NCBI GenBank assembly: GCA_963693315.1
Contig: OY856186.1
Coordinates: forward strand, 301,758,174 to 301,822,173
Source: Diogma glabrata
Lineage: Eukaryota > Arthropoda > Insecta > Diptera > Cylindrotomidae
Length of the DNA: 64,000 nt
Direction: 5' to 3'
Shown: positions 1 through 13,140 of the stretch, in pieces
Position numbering within the stretch: position 1 is the stretch's first letter
How the letters are laid out: each line of letters opens with the position of its first letter
Notes under the pieces: generated by a model
What the model was told of the DNA's origin: nothing
What the model saw: only the letters and a program-made list of their open reading frames with translations
Databases searched by the model: none
Program-made: the position numbers and the translations under genes

Positions 1-104
1 TTGAGATCAATTAAACTCAAGTAAGTAAAGAAGTAATTGGAATATTTTCAATTCAAAGGTATGGTTTGAAGTTTCTCAGAAAAAAACTACAATTCACATT
101 TTTT

Positions 105-205
105 ACGTGTTTCGGATCGGATTCGAACCTACCCTCGTCAGTGCCCGGCTCGAATCTTTGGGCAGACACGCTATCGATTACGCCGTTGAGGCGATGACAA
201 TTTCA
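105..205 (-). repeat. tRNA-like block, probable SINE head or tRNA pseudogene
   Basis: Read on the minus strand, this GC-richer block has a near-perfect RNA polymerase III B box (GGTTCGAATCC, about 117-128) and, some 60 nt upstream, a weaker A-box-like stretch ending in AACGG. The T-arm can pair in four of five positions. The part between the boxes is too long for an ordinary tRNA and I cannot fold a full cloverleaf, so a tRNA-derived SINE head or a decayed tRNA is more likely than a working gene. The (TA)n tract lies immediately beyond its 5' side. This is inferred from motif layout only. Confidence 0.4.
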
Positions 206-232
206 AAGTTGAAACTTCTTCATCACTTAGTT

Positions 233-670
<438 letters not shown>

Positions 671-693
671 AACGATATGAGGTATAACGAAAA

Positions 694-1320
694 CGACCGG
701 CAGTCTCACGGTCGCATTTGTTGAGGTAGATCAAAAAAATTTTCCGTACATGTGTGTTCTATTAATATCTCGGACAAGTTCGTGAATCAGCAAAATCCTA
801 CACGTGGTTAAGGAACTAGCGGCTTGTTTCTAAAAAAAATTAATTTTTTAAAACCGTTATAACGGCCGTTTGGATACTAATATTTTAAAAAAATTAACAA
901 ATTTAGAGTTTTTGAAATCTTTTTTATCAATTTGTTTTAAAAATAGATCTCTGCAGTTAGAGGTTCCCGAGTGAGCGGCTTCAACAAAAAAGTTTGAAAA
1001 AAAAATTTTTTTTTAAACAACCGGCACTCTCACGGTCGCATTTGTAAAGCCAGATCAAAAAAACTTTTCTAAAATTTGCGTTTTATTAATATTTTGAACA
1101 AGTTCGTAAATCAGAAAAATCTGACACATAGTTAAATAACTAGAGGCTTTGTGCTAGAAAAAAAATTCGGTTTTTTAATCCGTTATAACGGCCGTTTATT
1201 TTTAAAAACTTCATAAATTTAGAATCTGTGGAAACATTTTAATCCGTTTCTTATAAATATAAACCTCTGCAGTTAGAAGTTTTTGACTTGTTGGCTTCAA
1301 CAAAAAAGTTTGCAACAATC
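694..1320. repeat. Two-copy 324-bp tandem repeat
   Basis: Copy 1 starts at 694 and copy 2 at 1018. Both share a start block containing CTCACGGTCGCATTTGT, a middle block containing TTATAACGGCCGTTT (about 855 and 1180) and an end block with CTCTGCAGTTAGA followed by GGCTTCAACAAAAAAGTTTG. The copies have diverged noticeably. No coding potential is visible. This may be an edge of satellite DNA or a local duplication. Confidence 0.8.
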
Positions 1321-1330
1321 CATAACTACA

Positions 1331-2575
1331 ATTTCCAAAAACCTTATAACAGTCAACGAAAAAAAAATAAAAGGTTTGAATAGAAGAAATTAATTTTTTT
1401 TCTTAGAAATAAACTATTTTGATATTTTGCAGTAATTGGACGTCATATGTATGATATAACGTAGGTTTGTGTCATATATTGTCACACACATGTTCTGTGG
1501 TAGATTTCATATTTGTTTGTTGCAAAATTGGATAGATATAGTTTTGCTTATATGTAGCTAATTTTCTTTTTAAAATTTGATCGATATTTGTTTGAAATTA
1601 GTTTGTGTTGTTTAAACTAATCTGATACATCAGATTCTACTGGCACACAAAACTGTCTGATCTCGAAATCTACCTATTTCTAGCGGATATACGTGCCGCT
1701 TGGGCTTTTTTTATTAGTTGTAGAATTATTTCGTTTGATTAGTTCTAAATTGCTTTCCTTTTTAAGATGTGAATTTATATCCATTGCCGGCAGTGACAAC
1801 ACATACTCTTCCAAATCACTGCCTGATGGTCCACACAAAAATTCGTACATATATGTATTTCTCGTTGAAATAAATCCACCACCTTCAAAAATTGATGACG
1901 AGCTCGTTGAATATAAATAGCTCAACATACTATTTACATTCAACTTCTCGTTCACTTGTAATGCGAAGAACATCCAATTCAACAATCATCCTTGTTATTT
2001 TTCTAAAACCACCATCGAATCAATTTTGTTACAACAACTGGTAAGGTAAAACAATGGTTTCGCTTTCTCCGAAGCTGTTGAATGCTGCTCTAAAATAAAC
2101 ATGAAATCTGTGGCAAGTTAACTCTACTGGGGTGTAGGGTGGGGACCCAAACTTATCTTTTCGATTTATGACTCCGATCGAACATTTGATCGAGATTAAA
2201 TAGTAGGATTCTCTATCTCTTGCTTCTTTTTTTATTATTACTTTCATCGAACACAAATTAAAAAATTTCCCGCATCATCTCAACAAACAATTCTACTCAA
2301 TCGAAAAAATACTCTCTTCTACCACTGCAGATAACCAATCTAGTTTTTTTTAATTGCACAACCGTTTTATACCTACGTATAATATGACAAAGCTTTACAT
2401 TACAAAAATTCTGATTATTCATGTAGATAGAAACATGTATTATCAATTGACATTGAGTGACGCAACAGAGCAATTAAAAGAATTAGTTAAAATTAAAATA
2501 GGCTGACGTTACAATATCTTAAAAGACGAAACAAGTGTGATTGTTTTTAGCATCATTCTAAGTATCTAGTCCATT
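1331..2575. other. AT-rich region, no feature recognised
   Basis: Short open frames on both strands (about 1680-1985 and 2029-2256) resemble no family I know and lack a convincing gene context. I see nothing else here. Confidence 0.6.
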
Positions 2576-2584
2576 AAAGGTCCG

Positions 2585-3110
2585 TGATAATTTTGCCAAA
2601 CTGCACCGATTTGCACAAACATTTGGATTTAGGTTCTACTTAACCTCCAATTTAAATTTCACCCTGTACTGGAGGTTACTTCTACCCTGGGCATGGATAC
2701 CACCCATTTTCTGGGGTGAAAAATGATTCATTGAACATAAATCCAGGAATAGGTAGATTGACGTAATTTTATTAGATTAGACAAGATTAAGACAGTCTTG
2801 GACCTACAAACATCATAAATCCACCATTTTATTTGATTTCACTAGCTGTTACAATAAAATACTGTTTAAGTTATTCGTGAAAAACCATCTAACAAAATTT
2901 TCCATAACAGAAGTTGCTTGGAATTAATTATTCAATCTATATATTCCCGGACTTATCTTCAATGAAACATTTTTCACCCCCGAGAAGGGCAAATCCAACC
3001 TTCGGCACAGAGCCAACTTTAGTAGAGGGTAAATAGAACCAAAATCTAAAGTTTTGTGCAAATCGGTGATGTTTGGCAAAACTATACAGTTTTGCCCTAT
3101 TTTACGTTCA
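2585..3110. mobile_element. Diverged inverted-repeat element
   Basis: The left arm (about 2590-2780) and the right arm (about 2926-3105) are inverted copies. Both carry TTTTGCCAAAC, then CACCGATTTGCACAAA, then a GGTTCTA block, then GGGGTGAAAAATG and TTCATTGAA blocks in matching order. The arms are roughly 180-200 bp with many substitutions and small indels, and the spacer is about 145 bp without coding potential. This looks like an old foldback or long-TIR MITE. I could not define a target-site duplication. Confidence 0.6.
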
Positions 3111-3472
3111 ATTACGGTATGTATAGCTAGAGCTACCTAGTCATTCGCAGTATACAAAAATTTTAAAATAAAACAAGTAGATTTACCATGTTCCACTAGT
3201 TAGTAGACTGTAGCCTAGTCATGTTATTTAAGTCTCTTTACTATAATCCAAATTAATTTCAGGTTGTGCAAAATTGTACTTGTTGAGGCTGATGATCATA
3301 CCAGCATCTGGCAATTTTTGAAAGATGAGATTAAGATGCCTAAATGTTTAGTATAGGACTTAGATAGCTATTTTAAGGAAATCAGATGGCTCAACAGGAA
3401 TTTGGTAATAAACCAAATAATGTTACCTGCAAGCTGTTGCGAAAAATCCTGAAAAAAGGAATGTTGCATTTG

Positions 3473-3518
3473 TCGGGGACTGTGACTTAATTTAATGTCG
3501 GGGACTGTGACTTAATCA
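3473..3518. repeat. Direct duplication of about 23 bp
   Basis: The sequence TGTCGGGGACTGTGACTTAA occurs at about 3473 and again at about 3497, separated only by a few bases. The duplication sits exactly at the point where the adjoining Ty3/gypsy pol homology stops, so it probably marks the breakpoint. Confidence 0.8.
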
Positions 3519-4065
3519 CCCCAAACACGAATACCATCTGTTTTCTTTTCGACCAAGCTTTAAGTTTATCAATTGCTAGTCTGCCAGTTTTAAAGGAGAC
3601 AGGAGGTCCAGTTATTATTATCGCATGTGTTGCATTATTTTTCACTGCTGAAGAGAAGACCAAGTCAAAGGTTAATTCCTTGAACTTGTGAAATTGCTCG
3701 TTCATTTCACGAGTAAATTTATCATTGTTCAAAACGTACAATGAAAGAGTAGAAAGAAGAGCTGTGCCAGCTGATGTGAATATATGAGAGGTCGTTAATT
3801 TGCTCCCGTTTAATATCAAAAAGTTAGCACCAGTTATAGGAACAAAAACACTGTCGATTACAAAAGAATGAACGAATGAGCATCGAAGACCTATACTCAA
3901 CTTTAAAGTTTTCGTTCCAAAGTAAACACGGTAGTAGAACTCGCTGCAATAAGAGTGAATTTCATACTGAGCTTCTGAGCGAAAGTAGCTGAAACTACTA
4001 ATACCTCGGCACCGATATGAGAAATGAGAGAATGAGAAATTTAAGATTTGTGATGGTGGTATCAT
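3487..4065 (-). pseudogene. Ty3/gypsy pol fragment (protease to start of reverse transcriptase)
   Basis: An open frame of 192 codons on the minus strand. Around residues 50-85 it has the end of a retropepsin: a TLKLSIGL stretch, then a region matching the gypsy pattern FxVADVxxPIxGADFL, here with the core PITGANFL. Residues about 145-185 match the linker into reverse transcriptase, with HAIIITGPPV, RLAIDKLKA and a decayed LGIIRxSxSP-like end. The catalytic DTGA part of the protease is not recognisable upstream, and the polymerase core is absent downstream. The family usually has more than 1000 pol residues, so this is a small internal piece that happens to stay open. It is assigned from family knowledge of the motif order. 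The element would have encoded the enzymes for reverse transcription of an LTR retrotransposon. Confidence 0.7.
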
Positions 4066-5710
4066 AAACCATTAAACGGTAATTATGGTTGCGGCTGCCA
4101 GATTTCGCTATATGCGGCGAGCCATTTAGTTTTTTGAATTTTTAGAGAAAGAAGAACAACGGGAACATACAGGAAGGCATTTTTAAGCAAGGTCACCGAA
4201 ACTATTTACATAGTTTTGCGACAGTTTTTTATCTAAAATTATAATAAAGTAGGTCATTGAATAAATATTATTTAGAAAAGCCTCAATATTCAAATAATTA
4301 TCCAATTTTCCAATTTTCTTCAATAAGCTACAATTACCAATTCGGCTAAATCCAATTAAAATGAATTTCTATATCATCATCACACGAAGCAAAAGAAAAT
4401 GTTAGTCGATTTTCTCATAACCATTTCCAATATTATGTAAAGCATTATTGAAAAACACTTTCTACCATTTCCCTTAAGATTTTTAGAACATTATAGCTGA
4501 AAACAAACAAAAACGAAAATGGAAAAGTTTTCATTTCATTTCAAAATGTCTTCTGTTATTTCTGCTCGATAAACTTTACTCCTTGACAATAGAAAAGTTA
4601 TTCTAATCACGTGTGAAAATATGGATAAAATAATAAGTAAAAAAAGTAAAATTAATGAAAATATAATCCGAAAATTTTTATCAAAAAAGATAACATCTAA
4701 AAGCTGTTGTTTTGTTTCCCGTTTGTACTTTTATTTTTGCTCAAAACGAAAAAGCTTTTGTATTTTGTTTTTATTGTGTTACGAAAAGCAATAACTAGGT
4801 ATATACGAATGTTGAATTCTGAAGTGATGGTTACACACAGGGATTTTAAGTCGATTAACCTGTATGAATATTTGAGAACGTGAGGTATTTTGAAAACAAA
4901 CTTAAGGATTAACAGATTTTATTGCATGAGTTTTTTAACGTTTTGGAACTTATCAGATTGATTGTTAAGCTTAAAAGCTTGTTGTGATAACATACAGTAT
5001 TTAGAATCTAAAAACACGTAACAAAGAATAGGACAACAAAGGTGGCTTAAGGTAAGTTAGAGGTAAGACAACGAGGACCTGCCATCATAATACCACTACA
5101 AAAATACCTTTCGTTCGGATAATTAATGGATTATACTATATGGTTTCTCTGTTGTGATCTGTAGGCTGTTTTTATAAATTTCTAGCATTAATCAGTTTTC
5201 GCTTTCAATTGATTTAGTTCAGTACTCATATTTCTGAATGACGGTTGAAATATTAGTAATTCTGTAATTGACCTGAAGTTGAATTTAAATTAAAATTTTT
5301 ATAATATCTGTTTATTCAGTTAAAGTCATCGCTGAACTACTTTTTTGAAGATTGTCCTGGTCTTTCTGTTTTAAACATGTTTTTAAAATACAAAATATGT
5401 TTACATTCCTACTTTACATGTTATGCCACTATATTAAACGAAGTTTGAATTAAATAATTTTTAATATTTTTTATAGAATTTGAAAGTTAGTTTTGTCCAA
5501 TTAGAGTACCAGTAAGCCAGTAAGAGGTTTTTAGCAGAAACGGCTTCAGTACTACGCTACTATATACGCTGGTTCAATAAAAATTAGAATCACAATATTG
5601 TTACGATTCTTCATAATCGCAATGAAATACAAATTGTATTTCACATCACATTCTGCCAAGAAAAAGGGTTAAAGCTAGAAACCAAACCATGAAACAAAAT
5701 TGAATTATTT
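4066..5710. other. AT-rich region, no feature recognised
   Basis: No open frame of note and no clear repeat structure. A few poly-A and poly-T runs only. Confidence 0.55.
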
Positions 5711-5742
5711 TATGAATCAAATCAACATCGAGAAATTAAGCA

Positions 5743-6120
5743 GAATTATATATAAGGAAAAATCACAAATACGACCTAAGAAGAGCAGCTAGCAATACCC
5801 ATAACACAAACACACCGACAACAGCCCTAGTGGAACACCACCTAGAACTTCAGCATATGCCAGATTGTAACAATGTCAAAATATTAGACAAACAGAACAA
5901 TTGGTCAAAAAGACTTACGGTAGAGGCTCTACACATCTACACACACAATACATATAACATAAAACGAGACTCCGATCAAATCACTCCGGTATTTTGTAAT
6001 ATCATTAAAAATGACATTGAAAATAAACATAGATCACAAAATAGAAAAAGAAGACATTCAGATATATATATACACACACCGATATCAATACACAAACCAA
6101 TAGAAAGAGACGAAGAATAA
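5743..6120 (+). pseudogene. Penelope-like element, C-terminal half of GIY-YIG endonuclease
   Basis: The frame is open from just after an in-frame TAA at about 5735 to the TAA at 6120. It contains EHH (from 5833), then VKILDKQNNWSKRLTVEA (around 5876-5929), then NIKRD. This is the H...ILD...R..EA...N..RD series that closes the GIY-YIG domain of Penelope-like retroelements. Upstream, the codons before the in-frame stop read TSRN and those after it lead to HKYDLRRA, which fits the alpha-helical part that follows the YIG motif. The conserved Glu that binds the metal (in EALHI) is kept. The reverse-transcriptase part that normally precedes it (about 600 residues) is not found in the 1 kb upstream. 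This is a 5'-truncated, inactive copy. Confidence 0.75.
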
Positions 6121-6640
6121 ATGATTAATAATTAAAACCGAACATTGAGAATATTAATTAGCATTGAGAAATCGTGTTGCTTCTAGTAATAAGACATTAA
6201 TAGTATAATAATTTGCATGGATAGTGTTATTTAAAAAGTATATGTTTTATGTTATGTTTAATAGTTAATAATTTGTAATTAAAACAATTGTACTAAAAAT
6301 GTGTACGGCAATATCTTTTGTCAGTTTAATTTTAAATTTTAAAGGTTTTAGCATAATTAATTAAATGTTTACAATAAGTGCATAAGCACGAGAACTAAAA
6401 TAACAAAAAAAACAACATCTGTTAATAACGTAGTTGGTTAATAATGTAAGTAACTTTTATTTTTATTTTATACAAAGACAATAGCATTTTATATAGATCA
6501 CTAATTGATAATAATTTTGTAATAAAGATCCATGAAGATGATGTTATATACATCGAAACGTAGATGAAGACTAATCACATGATTAACGGATAAAAACATT
6601 GTTTTATTTATATCCAAAACAAGACGGCAAAGCCGATAGA
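6121..6640 (+). mobile_element. Probable 3' UTR and terminus of the Penelope-like element
   Basis: Downstream of the endonuclease stop the sequence is AT-rich and ends with a block at about 6528-6605. That block has TGAAGATGATG, then ATCGAAACGT, then a second GATGAAGAC, followed by a run with TTGTTTTATTTATATCC. Penelope-like elements commonly end in a TGAAGATG...CGAAACGT arrangement. The exact end is not certain and no hammerhead core (CTGATGA) is present. Confidence 0.5.
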
Positions 6641-7930
6641 TAATAATAATAAAATAAGGAATTCCTTTTTGTAGAAAGAAATGAGTTATATTTTAGACGG
6701 CGATGATGTTAAGTAAACTTTATTGTATACGAATCGCTAAATAGAAGAAGTTATTTTTAAATTAGTTTTTGTAAATAAAGTTTTAAATGTTATTATGTAG
6801 AAATATTTTGTATATTATTGCGTTCATACTAAAAATTTCTACAATCAACCGATTGAGTTTCTGAAGCTGTTAAAAGAATATTCTAGTTAGGAATATTTCT
6901 TTCTGAATTATTTTCCAGATATTGTGGAACAATAGCGGTGTTGAGTAACACTTAGTAAAACCTGGTATATTTCCTTACTAATCAGTGGTCGAATCCAGCA
7001 AGTGATTTGGGAATTGCGTTTATCGAATTGAAAATAAGGCGAATTTGAAGTAAAGTAGAAAAACGTAACAATAAACCCGACAAACAATCTGTGCATGGTG
7101 CTCAGATCTATGTATCGATCCGCATTTCGTGCACAGTTTTATTTTAATACTTTCTAAATTTTTCTTAAAAATATTCTAGTGTATACTTTAAACTAAGTTG
7201 AAGTTTAAAAGTATTTGAGTGTTAACGTCCAATCTATTTGTTTTAATTTAACATTCTTAAATCATGTAACATATGTACAAAATGTGCATAGAACTTTCAG
7301 GCATAAATACATAAATATTTGATGTATGTCGTTTGTGACTAGGATCGTTATGAATTTTTCCTAGACAAATATTTTGGGTAAGTTATGACGACAATTGAAG
7401 ATTGCGGTCGTATTTTTTATGTCTAAAATCAAAATGTATGTGTGATTGTATTTGTATTTGTAAATGATTGTATTTGTATATGAGGTGTCCTTTTTTCACC
7501 ATTTTTTCAACGATACAATTTAAATGAAAAAAAAAATCAAAAATAAAAATATTTAAATATTTGGCTTACATATAAAAAATAATATTAATTTTCCACAATT
7601 TTCTTAATATTATAAAAAAATAAATTTCAATATTCCTAAACCGACATGAAAAATGACAAACAAGAAAAATTAAATAAATATAATCATTTTTTTGAATCAC
7701 TAAGATTAATTATTCAAAGTGTCAGTTTGTTTTTGTAATTGTTTTAAACTTCACCAAAAAATTTCTTTTGCGCATAATTTTAGATGGAAATAAAATGAAA
7801 TTCATCAATTTATTACTACGAAAGTAATATTATCTCATAAAAGATTAACTGAAACCAGTCATTTTAGGAAATGTTATACTATACTTTTTTACCCACAATT
7901 GTTTTTATTCTTTGTTTATTATTCTTATCA
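6641..7930. other. AT-rich region, no feature recognised
   Basis: No supported coding frame. The open frame at about 6908-7096 (minus) resembles nothing known. Confidence 0.55.
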
Positions 7931-7933
7931 TAT

Positions 7934-8036
7934 AATAAATTTCGTTTTGCTTCGTTTTTTGATTTTTTATTATTCGTGAGACATGCGGCTAACGTTTGTG
8001 TGCGCATATGTGCTAAGGCGTTTTGCGACATGTGCA
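7934..8036 (+). repeat. Dispersed repeat, copy 1 (partner at 30.7 kb)
   Basis: Shares an AATAAATTTCGTTTT start, a TTTATTATTC block, an ACATGC block and the end block TGTGCTAAGGCGTTTT with about 30703-30785, in the same order and orientation. It is followed by a palindrome-rich stretch with repeated GTGCAC and ACATGT words (8027-8085). Function unknown. Confidence 0.6.
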
Positions 8037-8085
8037 CGATGTGGTGCACACCATGTACATGACATGTATTATGCACAATTTTAAG

Positions 8086-11000
8086 CACGGGGGATTTCGT
8101 AGCATGCACAATTAATGCACAATTTACGTGATATTTACTATACTATCAAACCCAAATTAATTTAATTACTTTAATGTTAAAATCTGAAGCAGTAGTCAAA
8201 GTTAAACAAAAGTATTTGTTGAGGATTTTAAGCTAAATTTAGTTCAAGAAATTACTAACACACAATTATTAAAAAAAATTCGACGTTCTATCTATATAAA
8301 CGTAATGGTACTAACTAAGTATATACACACTCACACTCCTGTACTTTGAAACGTGAATAATGTAAACTTGGTTGTATAATGCAAACTTGAAAAATGTTTG
8401 GTTCATATAGGCGGTTTGCATCTGCGTCTATACTAAAGCTAGTGTAATCGAATGCCCTATTTTCTTCTAACCAATGATTTAAGTCACTATTTTATTGAAA
8501 ATAGTCAGTTGCCTAAAAATATTTTTGATAACAAAACTACACACAGGATGTTCGTTTCGTATTTTAAAAGGTAAAATGCATGAAAGAATAAACCCCGCCC
8601 AAAACTGTAGAGTGAAGTGACAGCTATTATAATTAAGCATCTAGCAGCCTATATTAAAGACCAAGTTATTTAACAATATTTTATTATTATTACAGTCCCA
8701 CGATGGAATTTATAGCCAGTACAAATAATCAAAGGGAAAAGGGAAATCACCGCAACAAATAATAAATTTTCGATAAAATATTGCTTAACAAAACATAAGG
8801 AATAGAATTTTAAATTAGTTTAAAATTCCATGAATGTAAATAAATTAGATTCTTAACAAAAAATGCGCTATATATCTTCTTTAAGTCTCTTAAGATTGTG
8901 GTCACATACATATAATAAAAGTCAAAGCAAGTACTCTCCCTTGAGTATAACAAGACATTATCGTACACCAAATTAATTCGTGTTGAATTTTTTTCTAAAA
9001 AAACCGATTTTGAAAAAAAAATTGTTTTCCCTATTCTAGAATAAAAATAAATTACCGTTGACAGATAATAAAATCTAATTCTCCCATTTTATTTGAGTCA
9101 AGAATTTTAACTAATTTTCTTCCAATTATTCTATTTATTTGTTCATTTCATGGAACCATTCATCTTTTCACCCTATTTGAGTTCTTTTGCCTTCGTTTTT
9201 CGATTTTCATTTTACAATAATAATTACATGAAACTGGCTATACTTGAGTTTATATAGGGTTGAAGGATGTTAATTGTTACGTTACCGAAAAAAATTGTCA
9301 AAATAGAATAATTATTTAACCCTTCTTCATGTTTCGTATCGTTAATCGATTTACATGATTGTGTTTGGTTTTGATGGGACGTGATAAGGAGACCTTTTGG
9401 CATTAATTAAATAACAAAATTTGATTAAAAAATTTTGTTTTATAAGGGGATCGATGAAGTTTTTTATGCTTATCGCGTGAATAGAATGTTTTCAAGGAAT
9501 TTGTCAAATATATTTTGATGGAGGATTAATGTATTTATTGTTAAAAGTTTTATGTTAATGCCAAACTGGGAGATTCTACAACGCTTTGGGTTGTAAATAA
9601 GACGAAATTTATAATTATTATTTTTTTTTAATTAAATTTAAGAAAAGCACTTTTTATAGATTTAATTAAGCATCAACTACTAAAGTTAAAGGATATTAAA
9701 ATTTCCGTTTGTTTTTTGTGGTTGTTTTCGTTATTTTACATTTTCTTTTTCGTTTTCAATCATTTTCCTTTTTGCAAATAATTTAAGACAAAATCATTTA
9801 AATTTGACATTTGAATATTAACAAAATCATTTTATTTAAAAAAAAAAAATAAATTAAATCATTTATAAAATATAAATATTCTCTTTCAATCTTTTGTTTA
9901 TTTATTATTATCATTATTTTGATTTTGTCATTCGTTTAATTTCGAATTTAAGCTATATTTTCTTTTGTTAGAGCAAATTTCAAACTAAGTTATAAATAGT
10001 AATTAATTCAACAACAATAATTATTGAGTCTATAAGACGGTGATCGGATACCTACTTGTAAGTCGCAAAATGATGTGGTTGCGTGATCGTGCAGACTAGT
10101 TCGTATTACTTGAGTGGCAGTAGTCGTGAATATTACCAGCCGTCATAATGATTAGTTACAATATTTACATAACAAATCTCATCTGCTTTAAAAAATCAAA
10201 CGTAAGTTGAAATAAATTATAAAAGAATAAATATGTTTTTATTTAAAAAACGTCCTCTATGTGTTTTTATGGCGATGATGATTGGTTGAAACATAAAACT
10301 TATAGCAACGTCAAAAAGTATTTAGAAAAATTTACCGGCGTCGATTATGAGAAGTACCAATATGGTGTATTATGAAAACTTAAATCAACGTAGAGATTGT
10401 GAACGCTGATCTTTTGTCTCTACATCACATAACTGTTGTTGATCTCGTTGTTTTTCTAAACAGCATCACCTATAGGGTTTGTATAAAATCTCACACATCC
10501 GTTTTCCCGTATCACTTGTCTTTCGGTTAATTAAAACAGACAAAGTGTTGAGACTCAATGTTGTCATGCTGATAAAATGCGTATAAATGGATGCACATGG
10601 AATAATTTGCTATTACTGTATCTTGGATTGCTCTAATCCACAAAGGTTGAAGCCTTTACCACACCAATGTTTTTTATTTAACAAAAGTAATGAAATTAAT
10701 TTTTACCATATAAAATAAAAATGTTTGGAAATGTATTTTTAAGCAAAATATAAAAAAGTTAATTAAAACTCGTAAGTAATATCAATTATTTTGTATGAGC
10801 CAATTAATATATGCATATTAACTGGATTAAAAAACCGCTGAACTCGTTAATTTTAATTTGTTTATTATGTGTAGGAAAAATCAGTTAGGGTATTGTTATT
10901 TTAGGTCAAATTTTGTTTTAAGGGTCAAACAAAATTTAAATTTCTGAAGTTATAGAATTGATTTTAATACATAAAACTCATTTTATTTTAGATCCTCGCT

Positions 11001-12984
11001 TTTCGCGACTCATTATGATAGGATTAGGTATATATATATGATTTGTGTTTCTGTGCATTTAACCATGTTCTCATCACTTACTTATGATCTTAATGAATTG
11101 AAAATTTTAACTTTAACACAATGATAGGAAAGTGTTTTTAATGCTGATGGTTACATGTTTTAGAGATTGAGAATGTCCAGGGGCGCGACAAGATTTTTTA
11201 TCTATAGTTTAGGTGGGATTTCCTTTTTAATTTGATTTTATTTTAATTTTAATTATTTTAATTAAAACCCTTTTTAATTATATTGCACTTTTTGTCTCAT
11301 TAGATCTTGTCAATATTAAAAAGTTTAAGAATAAAATTCGCTCGGCTAGTGTTCCTTAAACGTTTCTTGCCATTTTAAAAAAATGATTTTTAAATAATTT
11401 TGTATCAATTTTACAACGTTTAAAAGTAATGGTTCAGATTGTATTTCTGATATTTCCAAAACTGCGGTCTAAAAATAAACAAAAAATTACTAATAATATA
11501 TTGCTTAAACTTTACTTCAACTTTTTTAAACTAATTGTTGACTCGCTAAACAAAATGTGAATTAAAGTTATCACATAACAACCCTCATCTCGAAACATTG
11601 AATCAGTTTTGTTTACCGTGGGATACCTCCTAGTTTAAAATAATAACTGCTGTTTGGAAGCCACTAAAATTAATGGTCCTATCTTATGGTTTAATAGACT
11701 CACTTAGTGTATTCAAATTATTCAACTGTGCAATTACCCGGATACTCCAGTTCCAGTAATTGATTACTAAATTAAAGTTAAAACACCTGGGTTATATTAA
11801 AAAAAGATGTTTACATATGGTGGAGGTGCAGTTGTGCAGGGTTAACAATAAAATATTATAACATTAATTTTTGGTTACTGTTTGCTTAGTAAACAGTTTC
11901 AAATACAGTAGAAATAAACTGAATCTGTGCCAATGCAAAAACTTGTTCTGAGAAATTCGTCTAATAAAAAATTAAACATAAAATTGGAATATAAATTATT
12001 TAATACGCAATTAATACCAATTTTTTTATTACAGATATACAATATATCAATAATACATGTATGGCTGTTATTGAAAAATTGCTATTGATTGTCTTATCAT
12101 CTGAGATATTGCTGTAATAAAACAAAACAGAAATGCTATAACATCTATTTAAATATCGTTTCATGCAGTTGCTATTCAAAAATTCCACCCATCAGCCAAA
12201 CATCTTTAGGAATAATCCTTATGTTTCTTAAGATCGGTGACTTTTAAAATAATACGACTTTTTAAATAATTTTGGGCATCTATGATCAAGTATCTTTTTG
12301 GGTTGACTTCTCGTTATCTATCTGCATCTTTCTCATGGTCATGTTTTTCCATTTGTTGAAAATCCTCATTAAAATAGTATTTCTATAAAAAAATTAATTC
12401 ATTAAGTGTGAAAGGAGCTAACGACGAAGTTCGGTTATTATATTTCTCGTTACTAAAAACTTCCATTCACATGCCCTGAATTCAGGATTTATAGGTGAAG
12501 TAAATCATACAAATTATCCAGCATTTGGTTCTGCTTAACTGCATATGTCTCGCATTAAATCTAAGTATTTGCTCAACATTTAAATTTTCCTTTATTTTTA
12601 TGCTTACATATGAATATGACATAAGACAATTCTGGCACTCTATTTATTCTAATGTTTGAATTCAATCTGTTTTGTGAAATTTTTGTTGCGTTGTTTCAAT
12701 ATTCATTTCCGTTTGAAACACATCAACTTCATTCTTCAAGAGCAACATGGGCAAAAAAATTAAACAATTTTGACTAAAAAGTTGTGTAAGAGTGCTCAGG
12801 AATCTCTCAAGAGTCTACATTTTAAGAAGTATATTTCTGAAAATTCTAAATGTATGCATTTTATTAATTTCCTGTGGTAAAATCGATATCGACCGTTTAA
12901 CGTTCCATATTTTGTGGTGTGGCAATCACCAGCCTTGTAACTATTTGACTTATTTTTGTCATTTGCGATCTTATCTAACCACAG
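8086..12984. other. AT-rich region of about 4.9 kb, no gene recognised
   Basis: I read both strands and found only short frames (for example about 12000-12188 minus and 12792-13008 on both strands) with no recognisable similarity, and scattered homopolymer runs. A short pyrimidine-rich run before an AG near 12031 could mimic a splice acceptor, but no exon could be built. Intron or intergenic DNA is equally possible. Confidence 0.55.
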
Positions 12985-13140
12985 AGCTCTAGTCCCTGCT
13001 ATTGGCATATGAGTTAACGTGAAATATCACCTACCACTGGTAGTAGCAGTGAGATATCACTAGCCAAAGTGATATCTTAGGGGTTCTGGCGGATGAACTG
13101 TATTCAGTCAACGGTAGCAATCTCAATCTTAGCTAATGAA
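12985..13140 (+). repeat. Dispersed repeat, copy 1 (inverted partner at 29.3 kb)
   Basis: The block beginning ATGAGTTAACGTGA, with several GATATC-like words (GTGATATC, GAGATATCAC) and then TATTCAGTCAACG, matches the reverse complement of about 29260-29395 in order and spacing. It is noncoding and rich in short GATATC palindromes. Confidence 0.65.

Noticed and set aside
6528..6605. Hammerhead ribozyme at the Penelope-like element end
   Set aside because: The TGAAGATG...CGAAACGT pattern is suggestive, but the CTGATGA core is absent and I could not draw the three stems.
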